From contig CAVWKS010000010.1 in assembly GCA_963755635.1 (NCBI GenBank), positions 186,001 through 250,000 on the forward strand: 64,000 nt of DNA. Direction: 5' to 3'. Source of the stretch: AC-32 sp963755635. GTDB lineage: Bacteria > Actinomycetota > Thermoleophilia > Gaiellales > Gaiellaceae. Position 1 is the stretch's first letter. Each line of letters begins with the position of its first letter. A program made the position numbers and the translations under genes. A model generated the notes under the pieces. That model was given only the letters and a program-made list of their open reading frames with translations, was not told the origin of the DNA and did no database searches. This document shows positions 25,078 through 34,991 of this stretch, one piece after another.

Positions 25078-26423
25078 CCGTCGAGCGAGGCGATGAGCAC
25101 GTCCACTACGGCTGGATCGAACTGCGTCCCGCTGACACGCCGTAGCTCCGCGACCGCGTCCGCGACCGGCATCGCCTTGCGGTAGGAGCGGTCGCTCGTC
25201 ATCGCGTTGAACGCGTCGCAGCAGGCGACGATCCGCGCGAGCAGCGGAATCTCCTCACCGCGCAACCCGTCCGGGTAGCCGCTGCCGTCGAAGCGCTCGT
25301 GACAGGAGCGGACGATGCGGCCGATCTCCCCGAGCAGACCGCCGACCCGCAGGAGCAGCCGCTCGCCTTCGAGCGTATGCCGCTCCATCACCGCCCGCTC
25401 TTCGGGCGTGAGCGGCCCCGGCTTGTTCACGATCGCCTTGGGCATGCGCACCTTGCCGACGTCGTGCAGGAGCGCGACAAACTCCGCGTCCCGCCGCTCG
25501 CGTGCGCTCAGGCGAAGCTTCCGGCACACGCGGAGCGTGAGGTCGACCACCGCGCGGCTGTGGACGCCCGTGTACTCGTCGTCGGCCTCGACCACGTCTC
25601 CGAGCAGGAACGCCGTTCCGCGATACGCGTCGCGCAGCTCGAACTCGTGGTCGATCCGGACGCGGCGCTCACTCGCAAACCCGCCGAGCAGGCCGATCAG
25701 CGGAAGCGCCAGCAGAACGGCATACGGAGAGGACTGGGCCGAGAAGGCAATGGCAAGCCCGACCGGCGCAAGGCCTGCGTCGATCGCGTAGACGAGCACC
25801 ATGGCCCGCAGCTGCACCGCCGGCCGGACCCCGAGCGCGAGCCATTCCCGGCCAGCGCCGGCCAGTGTGTCGAAGGCGGCCTGCGCGAAGAACGCGAGGA
25901 GGTAGATCGGCCAGTCCGAGAGGCGCGGCGCGCGCTCGCCGGCAAGGCCGAGGACCAGCGCCGGGCCGACCGCATGCCAGGCATTCACGATCCGGACCGG
26001 AACACGCGCGAGGCGAAGCGAGCCACGCACCGACTCGTCGAGGCTGGCGAGAACGATGCCTGCCGCCACCGCCAGCGGCACGAGCCCGACCGGCAGGACG
26101 AAGAGCATCGGCACGAGGATCAGCTCCGTGGGGACTGCGGATCCGGTCCCGATCTCGAAGTCGACCCTGAAGGCAGCGGCGTACGCGAAGATCAGGACGA
26201 GCACGGCGAGACCACTCGGGCTGCGCTGCGAAGGAAGCCACTCCGCCAGTGCGGCGGCAACAACGAGGAAGCCGCCCGCGAACAGAATGATCGTCAGCAG
26301 CTCGCGGTGGGCGAGACGCTGGAGCCGTCGCGCGCGGCGCTCCTCGATCACGCGTTGCTCGTCGGGATCCAGCAGGATCGAGCGAGGAGTCGAGCTGGCC
26401 GCAGTCGACATTTCGAAGCTCAT
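25020..26423 (-). CDS. HD-GYP domain protein with N-terminal membrane region
   Basis: A protein of about 467 residues. After a polar N-terminus, about eight hydrophobic segments fill residues 40-250. A C-terminal HD-GYP domain spans roughly 275-455. Its motifs are intact: LLHDVGKVRMPKAIVNKPGP and SCHERFDGSGYPDGLRGEE, the second containing the GYP. HD-GYP enzymes hydrolyse cyclic di-GMP. The N-terminus lacks a recognised sensory domain but could sense membrane or extracellular signals. The ATG at 26423 is one of several start choices. Confidence 0.85.
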   Translation of the reverse strand: MSFEMSTAASSTPRSILLDPDEQRVIEERRARRLQRLAHRELLTIILFAGGFLVVAAALAEWLPSQRSPSGLAVLVLIFAYAAAFRVDFEIGTGSAVPTELILVPMLFVLPVGLVPLAVAAGIVLASLDESVRGSLRLARVPVRIVNAWHAVGPALVLGLAGERAPRLSDWPIYLLAFFAQAAFDTLAGAGREWLALGVRPAVQLRAMVLVYAIDAGLAPVGLAIAFSAQSSPYAVLLALPLIGLLGGFASERRVRIDHEFELRDAYRGTAFLLGDVVEADDEYTGVHSRAVVDLTLRVCRKLRLSARERRDAEFVALLHDVGKVRMPKAIVNKPGPLTPEERAVMERHTLEGERLLLRVGGLLGEIGRIVRSCHERFDGSGYPDGLRGEEIPLLARIVACCDAFNAMTSDRSYRKAMPVADAVAELRRVSGTQFDPAVVDVLIASLDGYVADSAVAAPPKIELSTT

Positions 26424-26545
26424 CGGCCGGCTGCTGAGCGCGCTTGACGTGAGATGGCCCACGTTCACTCGAACGAGCGATGCAGGCTCGCCCGGACCAC
26501 CCCTTTGGGTGATGCAAGGACACGGAACGCAACGAAGGTGAGAGC

Positions 26546-27184
26546 GTGGCAGTTGCGGCCGTACGAAGGGGAACAGCGGTCTTCTGTGGGGTGGCGATCA
26601 TCGCGGCGCTCGCTCTGAGCTCGACGGCGAAGGCCGGCCTGCTCGGCACGGGCAGCGGTTCCTATTGTGACCCGACCGCCACGCAGGCATTCGCGACCTT
26701 CGGGGACAGCGCGTTCTATGCGCGGCTCCTGAACAACGGCTTCGAGAACGGCGGCCTCGGCTGGTCATTCTCCGGTGGCGCGCGCATCGTCTCGGGAAAC
26801 GAGCCATTCGACCTCAGCGGCAACGGGAGCGGCGTCAACTCGCTGCTCCTCCCCGCCGGCAGCTCCGCGTACAGCGGCACTGTGTGCTTCGCGCTCGGCG
26901 ACTGGCACATGCGCTTCGTAATGCGAAACGTGGGCTCGACCCGCGGCACGCTGCGCGTGCAGGTCATCGTTCCGAGCCTGCTCGGCGGCCTCCTCACGAT
27001 CCTCGACGCAGGCACGGTCTCGAGCGGCGGGACGTGGACGCCCTCGCCGCGCCTCGAGCTCCTGCTCAGCAACGTCACGAGCCTCCTCGGGACGAAGGCG
27101 GTCGCCTTCCGGTTCACGCCGGTCGGTACCGGCGCGGCTTACCAGATCGACGACGTCTATCTGGATCCCTGGAAGTCCACCTAG
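26546..27184 (+). CDS. Uncharacterised secreted protein
   Basis: A 212-residue protein with a signal peptide (RRGTAVFCGVAIIAALALSS) from the GTG at 26546. The mature part contains NNGFENGGLGWSFSGGARIV and a C-terminal RFTPVGTGAAYQIDDVYLDP, the pattern of a carbohydrate-binding-like jelly-roll (CBM/PA14-type) domain. Two Cys flank the middle. Ligand unknown. It lies upstream of lipA on the same strand but is probably transcribed separately. Confidence 0.7.
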   Translation: MAVAAVRRGTAVFCGVAIIAALALSSTAKAGLLGTGSGSYCDPTATQAFATFGDSAFYARLLNNGFENGGLGWSFSGGARIVSGNEPFDLSGNGSGVNSLLLPAGSSAYSGTVCFALGDWHMRFVMRNVGSTRGTLRVQVIVPSLLGGLLTILDAGTVSSGGTWTPSPRLELLLSNVTSLLGTKAVAFRFTPVGTGAAYQIDDVYLDPWKST

Positions 27185-27202
27185 ATACATAGACTCAAGG
27201 CG

Positions 27203-28123
27203 ATGAAGGGCTCCCTGCCCGTCGCCGAGCGGCCCCGCCGGCCCGAGTGGATGAAGGTGCGCGCGCCCAGCGCGGACTCGCAGTACTTCGACGTCCGCAA
27301 GCTGATCCACGGCGCGAGCCTGACCACGATCTGCGAAGAGGCGCGCTGCCCGAACATCGCCGAGTGCTGGGGGCGTGGGACCGCGACCTTTCAGATTCTC
27401 GGTGAGACATGTACGCGCGCCTGCCGCTACTGCTACGTCCACTCCGGCAAGCCCGACGGCCCCCCGGACCCGCTCGAGCCGCTCCGGCTCGCGGCGGCGG
27501 CGGCCAAGATGGGCCTCAAGCACGTGGTCGTCACATCCGTCGACCGGGACGACCTGCCGGACCGCGGCGCGGCGCACTACGCGGCGACGATCCGCGCGCT
27601 CAAGCACAAGGTCCCGGAGGCGACGATCGAGATCCTGACGCCTGACTTCCTCGACCACGAGGAAGAGGCGCTCCGCGTCGTGCTCGCCGAGCGGCCCGAC
27701 GTCTTCAACCACAACATCGAGACCGTCCGCCGCCTGCACGCGCGGATGCGCGGCGCGAAGGCGAGCTACGACAAGGCGCTTTGGCTGCTCGGGCGCGCGA
27801 AGGAGACGGCCGGCTATCCGGTGCTGACGAAGTCGGGGATCATCGTCGGCCTCGGCGAGACGAACGACGAGGTCGTCGAGACGATGCGCGACCTGCGCGC
27901 GCACGGCGTCGACGTGGTCACGATCGGCCAGTACCTCCAGCCGAGCGCGAAGCACGCGAAGATCGACCGCTGGGTGCACCCCGACGAGTTCCGCTGGTTC
28001 CGGGAGCAGGGCGAGGCGCTCGGTTTCGGCTCCGTGTTTTCGGGCCCGCTCGTGCGCAGCTCCTATCGCGCCGACGAGCAGCGTCATGCGGCCGCCACCG
28101 GCCGGGGCGCGGTGGCCTACTAG
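27203..28123 (+). CDS. lipA: Lipoyl synthase LipA (radical SAM)
   Basis: A 306-residue radical SAM enzyme that inserts two sulfurs into octanoyl groups to make lipoate. The auxiliary cluster motif is in TICEEARCPNIAECWGRG (CX4CX5C), and the SAM cluster motif is CTRACRYCYV near residues 70-80. ILTPDFLDHEEEALRVVL and the C-terminal SSYRADEQ follow. It works with LipB, whose gene is 3.4 kb upstream. The ATG at 27203 has only a weak AAGG upstream. The end overlaps the opposite lipoprotein gene by 4 nt. Confidence 0.97.
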   Translation: MKGSLPVAERPRRPEWMKVRAPSADSQYFDVRKLIHGASLTTICEEARCPNIAECWGRGTATFQILGETCTRACRYCYVHSGKPDGPPDPLEPLRLAAAAAKMGLKHVVVTSVDRDDLPDRGAAHYAATIRALKHKVPEATIEILTPDFLDHEEEALRVVLAERPDVFNHNIETVRRLHARMRGAKASYDKALWLLGRAKETAGYPVLTKSGIIVGLGETNDEVVETMRDLRAHGVDVVTIGQYLQPSAKHAKIDRWVHPDEFRWFREQGEALGFGSVFSGPLVRSSYRADEQRHAAATGRGAVAY

Positions 28124-28467
28124 CTGATCTTGGAGTCGACGGCGAAGTCGACCCGGAGAGAGCCGCCGGCCGGCACATCGACGTGCCTGGGCTTGAGCGG
28201 CTGCGGTCCCTCGACCGAGTAGCGGCCTGCGGGCAGGCGCACGCGGTAGTGGCCGGTCGCGTTCGTCGTCGCGCTGACAGCCGGCGCGCCCGCGCGCGAG
28301 AAGCTAAGCGTGATCCCGGAGGCCGGGATCGAGCACGGCCCTTGCGACGGGCAGGCACCGCCCGACCCGCGGGCGACTGTGCCGAAGAGGACGCCCCTGC
28401 CCCCAGCGGCCGAGCCACCGCCGCAGCCCACCAGCAGCACCGGGACAAGGACGATCAAGAGCTTCAC
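28120..28467 (-). CDS. Small lipoprotein
   Basis: A 115-residue protein with a clear lipobox (MKLLIVLVPVLLVGCGGG), so it is lipid-anchored on the outer face of the membrane. The mature part is Gly-rich and then has TTNATGHYRVRLPAGRYSVE, a carboxypeptidase-regulatory-like beta-sandwich pattern. It contains two further Cys (ACPSQGPCSIP). Function unknown. It converges on lipA. Confidence 0.75.
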   Translation of the reverse strand: MKLLIVLVPVLLVGCGGGSAAGGRGVLFGTVARGSGGACPSQGPCSIPASGITLSFSRAGAPAVSATTNATGHYRVRLPAGRYSVEGPQPLKPRHVDVPAGGSLRVDFAVDSKIS

Positions 28468-28486
28468 CCCGGAATCGTAGGAAAAC

Positions 28487-28514
28487 GACGGGGCCGCCCG
28501 GAGGCGGCCCCGTC
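28487..28514 (-). terminator. Terminator of the first A-type protein gene
   Basis: A 12-bp stem GACGGGGCCGCC / GGCGGCCCCGTC with a CGGA loop, about 20 nt beyond the stop codon at 28535. Its GGCCGCC core is shared with the terminators at 31971, 34940 and 37298. Confidence 0.7.
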
Positions 28515-28534
28515 CGACTCAGCGGGTCTGGAGG

Positions 28535-31500
28535 CTAGTGGCCGTGACCGTGGCCGTGGTGGCCGTGGTCACCGCCCAGGTTCATCTCCCAGATGCCCTG
28601 CGAGTGCGTCGCGGCGTAGAGGATCCGCTTGCAGTGGCCGCCGCCCGTGCACGTCGGCTCACGGTTCGACGGCTGGATCGCGAGGTGCATGATCTCGTAG
28701 CGAGGCATGCCCATCGTGACGTGCCAGCTCGCGCCGTCGTTGTCGCCCTGCAGGACGCCGAAGTCGGTGCCCACGTACAGGGTGTGCGTCTGGTCGTCAC
28801 GCACGACGTCGCTGACCGGCAGGTCGCCGTCGGAGAGCGGCGTGTCATAGGCCTGCGCTCCCGCCTCGACGTTGAGGTTCGTGAAGGTGCCGTTCTCGTA
28901 CACGCTGAACACGTGACCCGGCGTGCTTGGAGTGACGGCGTTGTAGCCCGAGTAGCTGATCCACGCGTGGCCGGCGTTGGCCGGGTCGACGTAGATGCTG
29001 CTGGGGAACCTCGTCGGCGAGTTGCCCGACGTCGAGCTGTCGATGCGCGTCCAGGTAACGGTCGCAGGATCGGTCGCATCCACGTTGTGCGACACGAAGA
29101 TGCGGCCGGCGGAGGTCGCCACCCACATGGTCCCGTGGTCGGCGCCGTCACGCGCCATCCACGAGATCGAGCCGCCTGTTCGGTCGGCTCCGTACACGGT
29201 GCCGGTCAGATCACCCGGCTGGTTGCCGCCGGCCGGCCCGCCGAGCGGCAGGTAATCGCCGCACGTCGGGTCGTTGCCCGGGGTCACGAACTCCGGACAG
29301 CGCGCCTCGTAGTCGGCGACGTTCGGGGTCGTGTCCTGCGGGACTGCGCCGGGCGTGCCGGCGCCGAACGCCCAACTGCGCCAGACGTGCTGCGCACCGT
29401 TGTAGATCGGGTGCGTGCCCGGCACGGGGTTGGGATCGCCGGCCTGGGGCCAGTAGAACGCGCAGGCCTCACCGCTGGCGACGATCGGCCCGGTGGCGAT
29501 GACCCATTTCGTCGGCTCGCCGTTCTCGAAGTTCGAGTCGCCGTAGCAGCCCGTGTACTCCTGCGCACGCCACGACCCGTTCTGCCAGTCGAACACGGCA
29601 TTGCCGCCGTCGCCGTAGATGACCTGCGGCCAGGTGTTCCTGTCGCAGTGGCTGTCGGTCGCCCAGGTGCCGTTGTCCTGGGTTCCGCCCATGACCTGGC
29701 ACGACTTCGTCGGGTTGATCGTCACGCCAATGAACTGGAGCGTGCTGCTCAGGTTCTTGTCCATGTGGTCGAGCTGGACCGGAATCCGCGACAGCAACCG
29801 CTTGCAGGCCAGGTAGCTGCCGGACGTCGGCGGCAGCGGTCCGCCGCCGTTGCGGTACGGGCTGTCGCAGTCGGCCTGGGCGTCTACGAACGTGCCGCTG
29901 GTGCGGATCACGCCGCCGTCCGAGCCCTCGAAGATCTGGGTCGGATTGCCCGGGTTGATCGCGATCGCGTGCTGGTCGGGATGGATCCCGCCCCACGCGT
30001 GGAGGCAGCCCTGGTTGAAGTACGGCTGGAACGCGCACCACGGTGCCGGCCGCTCGGTGTGATCGTACGAGAGGTCGGTGAACGTCCGGCTGTTGGCCGT
30101 GCCGTCCGGATCGCCGGCGGTCGTCGAGTAGAGCACCTCGCGGCCGTTGGAGCGGCCGTTGCCGCACCCGACGCCCTTCGTGTCGCACGGCAACTCGCCG
30201 TACACCTCAGAGCCGATCACGTAGACGGTGTCAGGCATTCCGGCCGGCGTGTAGACGTCCTCGTCGTACCAGCACTGCCCGGTGCAGAAGTCATCCGTCG
30301 CGAAGTACGGGCTGGCCGTCATCTTCGACGTCAGGTTCTGCCAGCCGCTGTACGTCTGCGGATAGACCGTCGTGTCCGGTGGCGGTGCCAGGCCGGCCGC
30401 CTGCGAGGCAAGCAGCGCCGCAGCCGGCTGGTCGCCGTTGTCCGTCCGCCAGAAGTTCGCCGCGTTGACCCCGCCGATTCCGCCTCCGTTCGCGGTCCCG
30501 TCGGTGAGGTAGATCCGCGTGTTCCCGTTCTTGCGGGTCAGGTCGAACATCGTGCGGTCCGGTGCCGGGAACTGCGGAGCGAACAGCTGGTGGAAGTCGA
30601 ACTGCGTCAACGACCCGTCGAGCGTCGGCGAACGTCGCCAGAGGCCCTCGTCGAATGCGGAGACGTAGACGGTGGTCGGGTCGTTCGGGGCGAACTTGAC
30701 CTTCGTGACCCCGTACGAGTTTCCGGCCGCGCCGTCCCAGACCTCGGTGAACGTCGTACCGCCGTCGGTCGACTCGTAGAGGCCGGCCGGGTTTGCCCCG
30801 GCTCGAGGGTGATCTGGCCACCGTTGCCGATCACATGCGAGAGGCCGCGGACGGCCCGCGCCGAGCCGACGAAGATGTGGTGCGGGTTGCTCGGGTCGAT
30901 CGCGATCGAGTTGATCCCCCGGCCGAGGAACGCATCCGCGTTCGGCGTCGTGCAGGTAAACGTCGCGTTGCTGACGCACCTGTCGGCGAGCTTGTGCCAG
31001 CTGTGGCCGCCGTTCGTCGACTTGTAGACACCGACGCCTGCCTCGCACCCGGACGAGCAGTGGTTGGCCTCGCCCGTGCCGAGGTAGAGCGTGTTGTGGT
31101 GGCGGTCGTTCGGATCGAGCACGAGCGAGCCGACCGAGTTCTGGTCGAGGTCGTTCGGGCTCAGCTGCTGCCAGGTCGGATCGGGCGCGAGCGCGTTGTC
31201 CGTCTCCCAGACGCCCCCGCCTGAGGCGCCGACCCAGATCCTGCAATGGTGCGACGTACAGTCCGGATCCGCAACGAGTGTCGTTATGCGACTGGCGGTG
31301 ACGTTGGTTGCGCCCGAGAACGAGGTGACGCCCGGCTGGACGCCGTAGGTCTTCGGACCGTAGAGCTTCCAGTGGCCGTTGGATTGCGCCCCCATGAAGC
31401 CGCGGCCTTGCCGGATCCGCTTGGCATCGGCACGGGCGATCTTCGTGAAAGTCGCCTTTGCCCGTCGCGAGATCGACAGCGGAATCACGTTGGCCGGGTA

Positions 31501-31710
31501 TGTGCGCTCCGCCTGCAGGTAGGCCTCGTAACTGTTCGGCCCGAGACCCGGGGTCTCGGCCGCACTCTCGGTCCCCTGCGCCACGCCGAGCTTTCCGGCG
31601 AAGCTGGAACGGGACCCTGACGAGCCCCGTGCGAGCAGAACCAGGGACAGCGCAAGCGCCCCGGCAAGTAGGACCATCGTGACCAGGATGCTTCGTCGAG
31701 CTCTGATCAT
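28535..31710 (-). pseudogene. A-type large secreted BNR beta-propeller protein, one frameshift
   Basis: A reconstructed protein of about 1057 residues. The N-terminal frame (ATG 31710) has a signal anchor (SILVTMVLLAGALALSLVLL) and then Asp-box repeats such as VYKSTNGGHSWHKL. The frame breaks at a GGGG run near 30797; adding one G joins GQITLEPG to GANPAGLYESTDGGTTFTEV. The rest has IHPDQHAIAINPGNPTQIFE and TDFGVLQGDNDGASWHV, typical of BNR/VPS10-like propellers. The end is a His/Gly tail (GDHGHHGHGHGH) that may bind metal. The homologous gene at 37.4-40.2 kb has the same order of motifs. Extracellular role unknown. Confidence 0.8.
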
Positions 31711-32016
31711 TGTCTCCTCTCCCCCGCAGGAAGCCGTCGGCCCCCTGCATAGCTGTAGGTGGCCGAAGCCGTCTGACGTGCCGGCCCCGCGTTATCTCGC
31801 CTGGTCCCGCCCCGCCGACCCAGTTCGACGGCGCGCGGGCCCTCTCGGTCCTCGGTTATGCGCGAGCGCGTGGGCATAAAACGGATCGAGCACCGGCCTT
31901 ATATGTGTTCGTAGATCGCCCTGTCAAACGAGAATCGATCCGGCGCGTGAGCACTCACGCCACCGTTAGGGGAAAGGGCCGCCTGGAGAGGCGGCCCTTT
32001 CCGTCGATCAGAGGAG
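31711..32016. other. Intergenic region between A-type and B-type genes
   Basis: About 306 bp: the upstream region of the A-type gene and, at 31971-32002, the terminator of the B-type gene. No further gene is supported. Confidence 0.5.
31971..32002 (-). terminator. Terminator of the first B-type gene
   Basis: A perfect 13-bp stem GGAAAGGGCCGCC / GGCGGCCCTTTCC with a 6-nt loop, 14 nt past the stop codon. Confidence 0.75.
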
Positions 32017-34015
32017 CTAGCGCCTCGTTGTCCGGCGGCTCCCGATGTGGCCTCGGCCCTGGTGGCCGTGGCCGTGGTGGCCGTGGCCGTTCGGCAGGCC
32101 GACCTTGTCCGTGAAGACGTCCTCGTCATGCGTGACGCCGTTCAGCGGGAACGGGTTGACGTTGCGCGTGTCGGACCAGATCGGATGCGCCTCGTTTCCG
32201 TGGTTGACCGTCAGCCCGCTGTAGTCGCCGTTGAACCCGGTCTGGTTCCCGTCAGGCGGCGGGAAGACCGGCGAGATCACGCGGAAGGCGTACGGCGTGT
32301 TGTCCCCCTGCCCGCCGGCGAGGACGTAGTCGGAGTTCTCCTCGCCGACACCGGGGTCGCCGAGTGCGAAGACTCCTCCGCCGTTCTCGTTCGGGACACG
32401 TTGGGTCCGGTAGTAGCTGGCGCCGTTCCGGTCGCCCTGCTGCGGGCTCTGGTCGGTCGCCGGCATGTAGTGGTCGAGACCGGTGTCGGGGTTGACCGTC
32501 CCGCCCTCGTGCCACGTGAGCCCGCCGTCGGTCGACTGCGCGAGCTGGATGTCGTACTCGCCGTTGCGGTAGTCCTGCCAGGTCGCGTAGACGTGGTTGT
32601 TCTGCGTGTTGTCCTTGGTGATCCGCGGGAAGTCGTTCGTGCGGATGTACGCACCAGGGATGCACTCCTCCGGGCCACGGCCGAAGTTGCAGGCCGGCTC
32701 GCCGGTGACGATGTCGTCGCCGACCTTCACCGGCGTCATGCAGTTGAGCTGCGCGGTTCCGTCCGTCGAGCTCCCGGTCGGATGGCAGTGGACGCCCAGC
32801 TGCTGCGCATTCGGGTCACCCGCTGGGCGTGTTGCCGTTGTTGTAGATGACCTGGAGGTCACCGTTCGGCAGCGCGACCGAGTACGAGCCCTGGTCGAAG
32901 TCGCAGTCGCTCGGGTTGCGGCTCGGGTCGAAGAAGTCCCCGAAGAAGCAGAGGCCCGGAGCGGTGCCGCTGATCTCCTCCGGAGTCGACCACGTCTTGG
33001 CGCCGTCTGTGGACATGGAGCCGAAGATCGGCGAGGCGCAGAAGTTCTCGTCGCCGTTCGGCGGGTGACCACAGTTCGGGCTGAACCTGAACACGGTCCA
33101 CGTCAGGTAGACGTTGCCCGCGTTCGGGCTCTGCTGGTAGCGGTCGGCCGAGATCATGTTCTTGTCGTGCTCGATCTCGACGCTGTTGTCCTCGACCGCC
33201 ATGAACATCTTCGACGGCGGCGACGGGACGTTGTAGTAGAACGAGCCCTGGGCCTCGTGCGGTGACTGCGTGACGAATACGCCGGACGCGAAGTCGGCAA
33301 CGGCCTGGAAGACGACGCAGCTGTAGTAGGCGTTGCCGTAGGCGTCGACGGCGTTCGCCGGGTCGCTGGCGGCGTCATACGTGTGGAAGTCACCGGGATC
33401 GTGCCCGATCGAGTTGTCGTTCGGGTCGTCCCCAGTCGGCCCCATGTCCTGGGGGTCGTTGAACCGCTGCCGGAACGGCGGCAGCATGTCGCCCCAGTGC
33501 GAGCCGTTGTCGGTCGACCAGTCGATGCCGCACTGGTTGAACCCGACGCGGCTGTCGTTCTGACCGCCGACCAGGTTGTTGTGGTCGACCGGGTTGTAGG
33601 TGATGTCCTCCTCGGCCTGCCGACGGTACGAGCAGTCCTGGTTCACACGGACGTTGCCGTTGCTGTCGCGGTTGCTACAGCCGAGCGTTCCGTTGCTGGA
33701 GCCGTTTCCCTGGATCTGATGCGCGGCATCCGGGCCCTGCAGCTCGCCGGCCTTGTCGCCGGGCTTGATCGCCCCGTAGACCGCGGCGAGCTCTCCCGCC
33801 GAGAAGAACGGCAGCTTCCTCTGGACGACGACCGTGTGGCCGTTGCGATGGACGCGAATCGGAATCTTCGCGGCCCGGATCTTCCCGAGCGCCGCCTGCA
33901 CGAGCACGCTCTGGTGGTGCACAGGCCGCACGCGCTTCGATCCTGATGCGATGCCCCCGAAGACGAAGGCCGCCACCAGCGCCGAAACGAGCACGGCGAA
34001 GAGCTGTCTCCTCAC
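32017..34015 (-). pseudogene. B-type secreted sialidase-like protein, one frameshift
   Basis: A reconstructed protein of about 665 residues starting at the ATG at 34015 with a signal peptide (LFAVLVSALVAAFVFGGIAS). A conserved block reads NQDCSYRRQAEEDI...GQNDSRVGFNQCGIDWS and is shared with the protein at 34.9-36.8 kb. Later Asp-box repeats include QSTDGGLTWHEGG. The frame breaks near 32825; removing one C joins NNGNTPAGDPNAQQLG. The end has GDYSGLTVNHG, WSDTR and a His/Gly/Arg tail (GHGHHGHGHQGRGH). Sialidase activity is unproven. Confidence 0.78.
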
Positions 34016-34106
34016 TCCTTCTCCCCTTTCCTCCCGGACGCCTTCCTGGCAGACGTCCCTCGGATCCCGATATTGCCAAATCTACGAGGGCGGAAGCCGG
34101 GTGAGG

Positions 34107-34883
34107 CTACGGGAGGAAACTGGAGATGAAGGCGTCGCGAATCTGCCGTGTCGACGCGGTACGAGAACGCCGCGCCCATGCAGAACGCGCTCTGGACGAA
34201 GGAGTTGACCGCGACGATCTGCAGCGTGCCCGCGCGGAAGTCAGGCCCACCGGAGTCGCCGTAGCAGACCGAGCCGCCCGTGCCGGGTGCCGCCGTCAGC
34301 TGCGCGTTGTAGCCGGCGGTCTGCGGTGTTCTTGAGGTTGACGAGCTTTGCGTGCCCGGCGTAGCGCGTCCGGTCGGCCGTGATCGTCGGCGGCAGCGCG
34401 TTCTGCAAGCCGTAGCCGACGAGGTCGAGCGTGACGTCTTTCTTCTTCAGCGAGTCGAGTAGGCCGACCGGCGCGAGTGACGCATAGGGGCCCGGCTGAG
34501 GCGTGCTCAGCACGACCACGCCGAGGTCGTAGTTGGCCGGAAAGCTCGCGAAGTCGTCGAAGAGCGGGTGCGTGTACGGCGTGCCGAGCGAATCGCCACC
34601 CGTGAAGGGATAGCCGCTCGCGACCGTGACCGGGCCGGCGTGAGAACCACACCTGCGCCGAGGCCATGCCGTACGTGCAATGGCCCGCGGTCAGGAGAAC
34701 CGTCGGGGAGAGGAGCGTGCCGGTGCAGCGTGAGAGCGGCCGGCCGGCCGCGTCGTAGAAGAGGACGAGCCCGACCTGCGGATGCGCGTTGCCGTCCGGC
34801 GCGCCGAACTGGATCGCGCCCGCGGGAGCCGCGATCGCGAGGATCGCCGCGAATGCCGCAAGAAGAAAGGTGAGCCGCTTCAC
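34107..34883 (-). pseudogene. Trypsin-like (S1) secreted serine protease, three frameshifts
   Basis: The frame from ATG 34883 has a signal peptide (RLTFLLAAFAAILAIAAPAG) and the catalytic His in LLTAGHCTYGM. Frames change near 34641 (GPVTVASGYPFTGGDSLG, with the catalytic Asp in NYDLGVVVLST), near 34323 (TAGYNAQLTAAPGTGGSVCY, with the catalytic Ser in YGDSGGP) and near 34147 (QIRDAFISSFLP, stop at 34107). Single-base changes restore a protein of about 255 residues with a full catalytic triad. It sits between two B-type genes and could process their products. Confidence 0.72.
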
Positions 34884-34939
34884 CGCTGACGTTGTCGGCG
34901 CACGGCGCGCGAGGCTCCATCACCCGTTCTAGCTAGGAA

Positions 34940-34970
34940 ACGAGAAGGCCGCCCAAGGCGGCCTTCTCGT
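34940..34970 (-). terminator. Terminator of the second B-type gene
   Basis: A perfect 14-bp stem ACGAGAAGGCCGCC / GGCGGCCTTCTCGT with a CAA loop, 22 nt past the stop codon at 34992. The flanking TAGGAAACGAGAAGGCCGCC is identical to that at 37290. Confidence 0.78.
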
Positions 34971-34991
34971 TTGATGCTGAGCTTGGCGATG

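Noticed and set aside
28540..28600. Short-period repeat of GGCCGTGG-like units as a possible CRISPR or VNTR
   Set aside because: It is the codon pattern of the His/Gly protein tail, without spacers.
34507..34923. Separate 138-codon frame near the protease start
   Set aside because: It is an offset frame over the protease signal peptide and His region; the real protein uses the frame from 34883.
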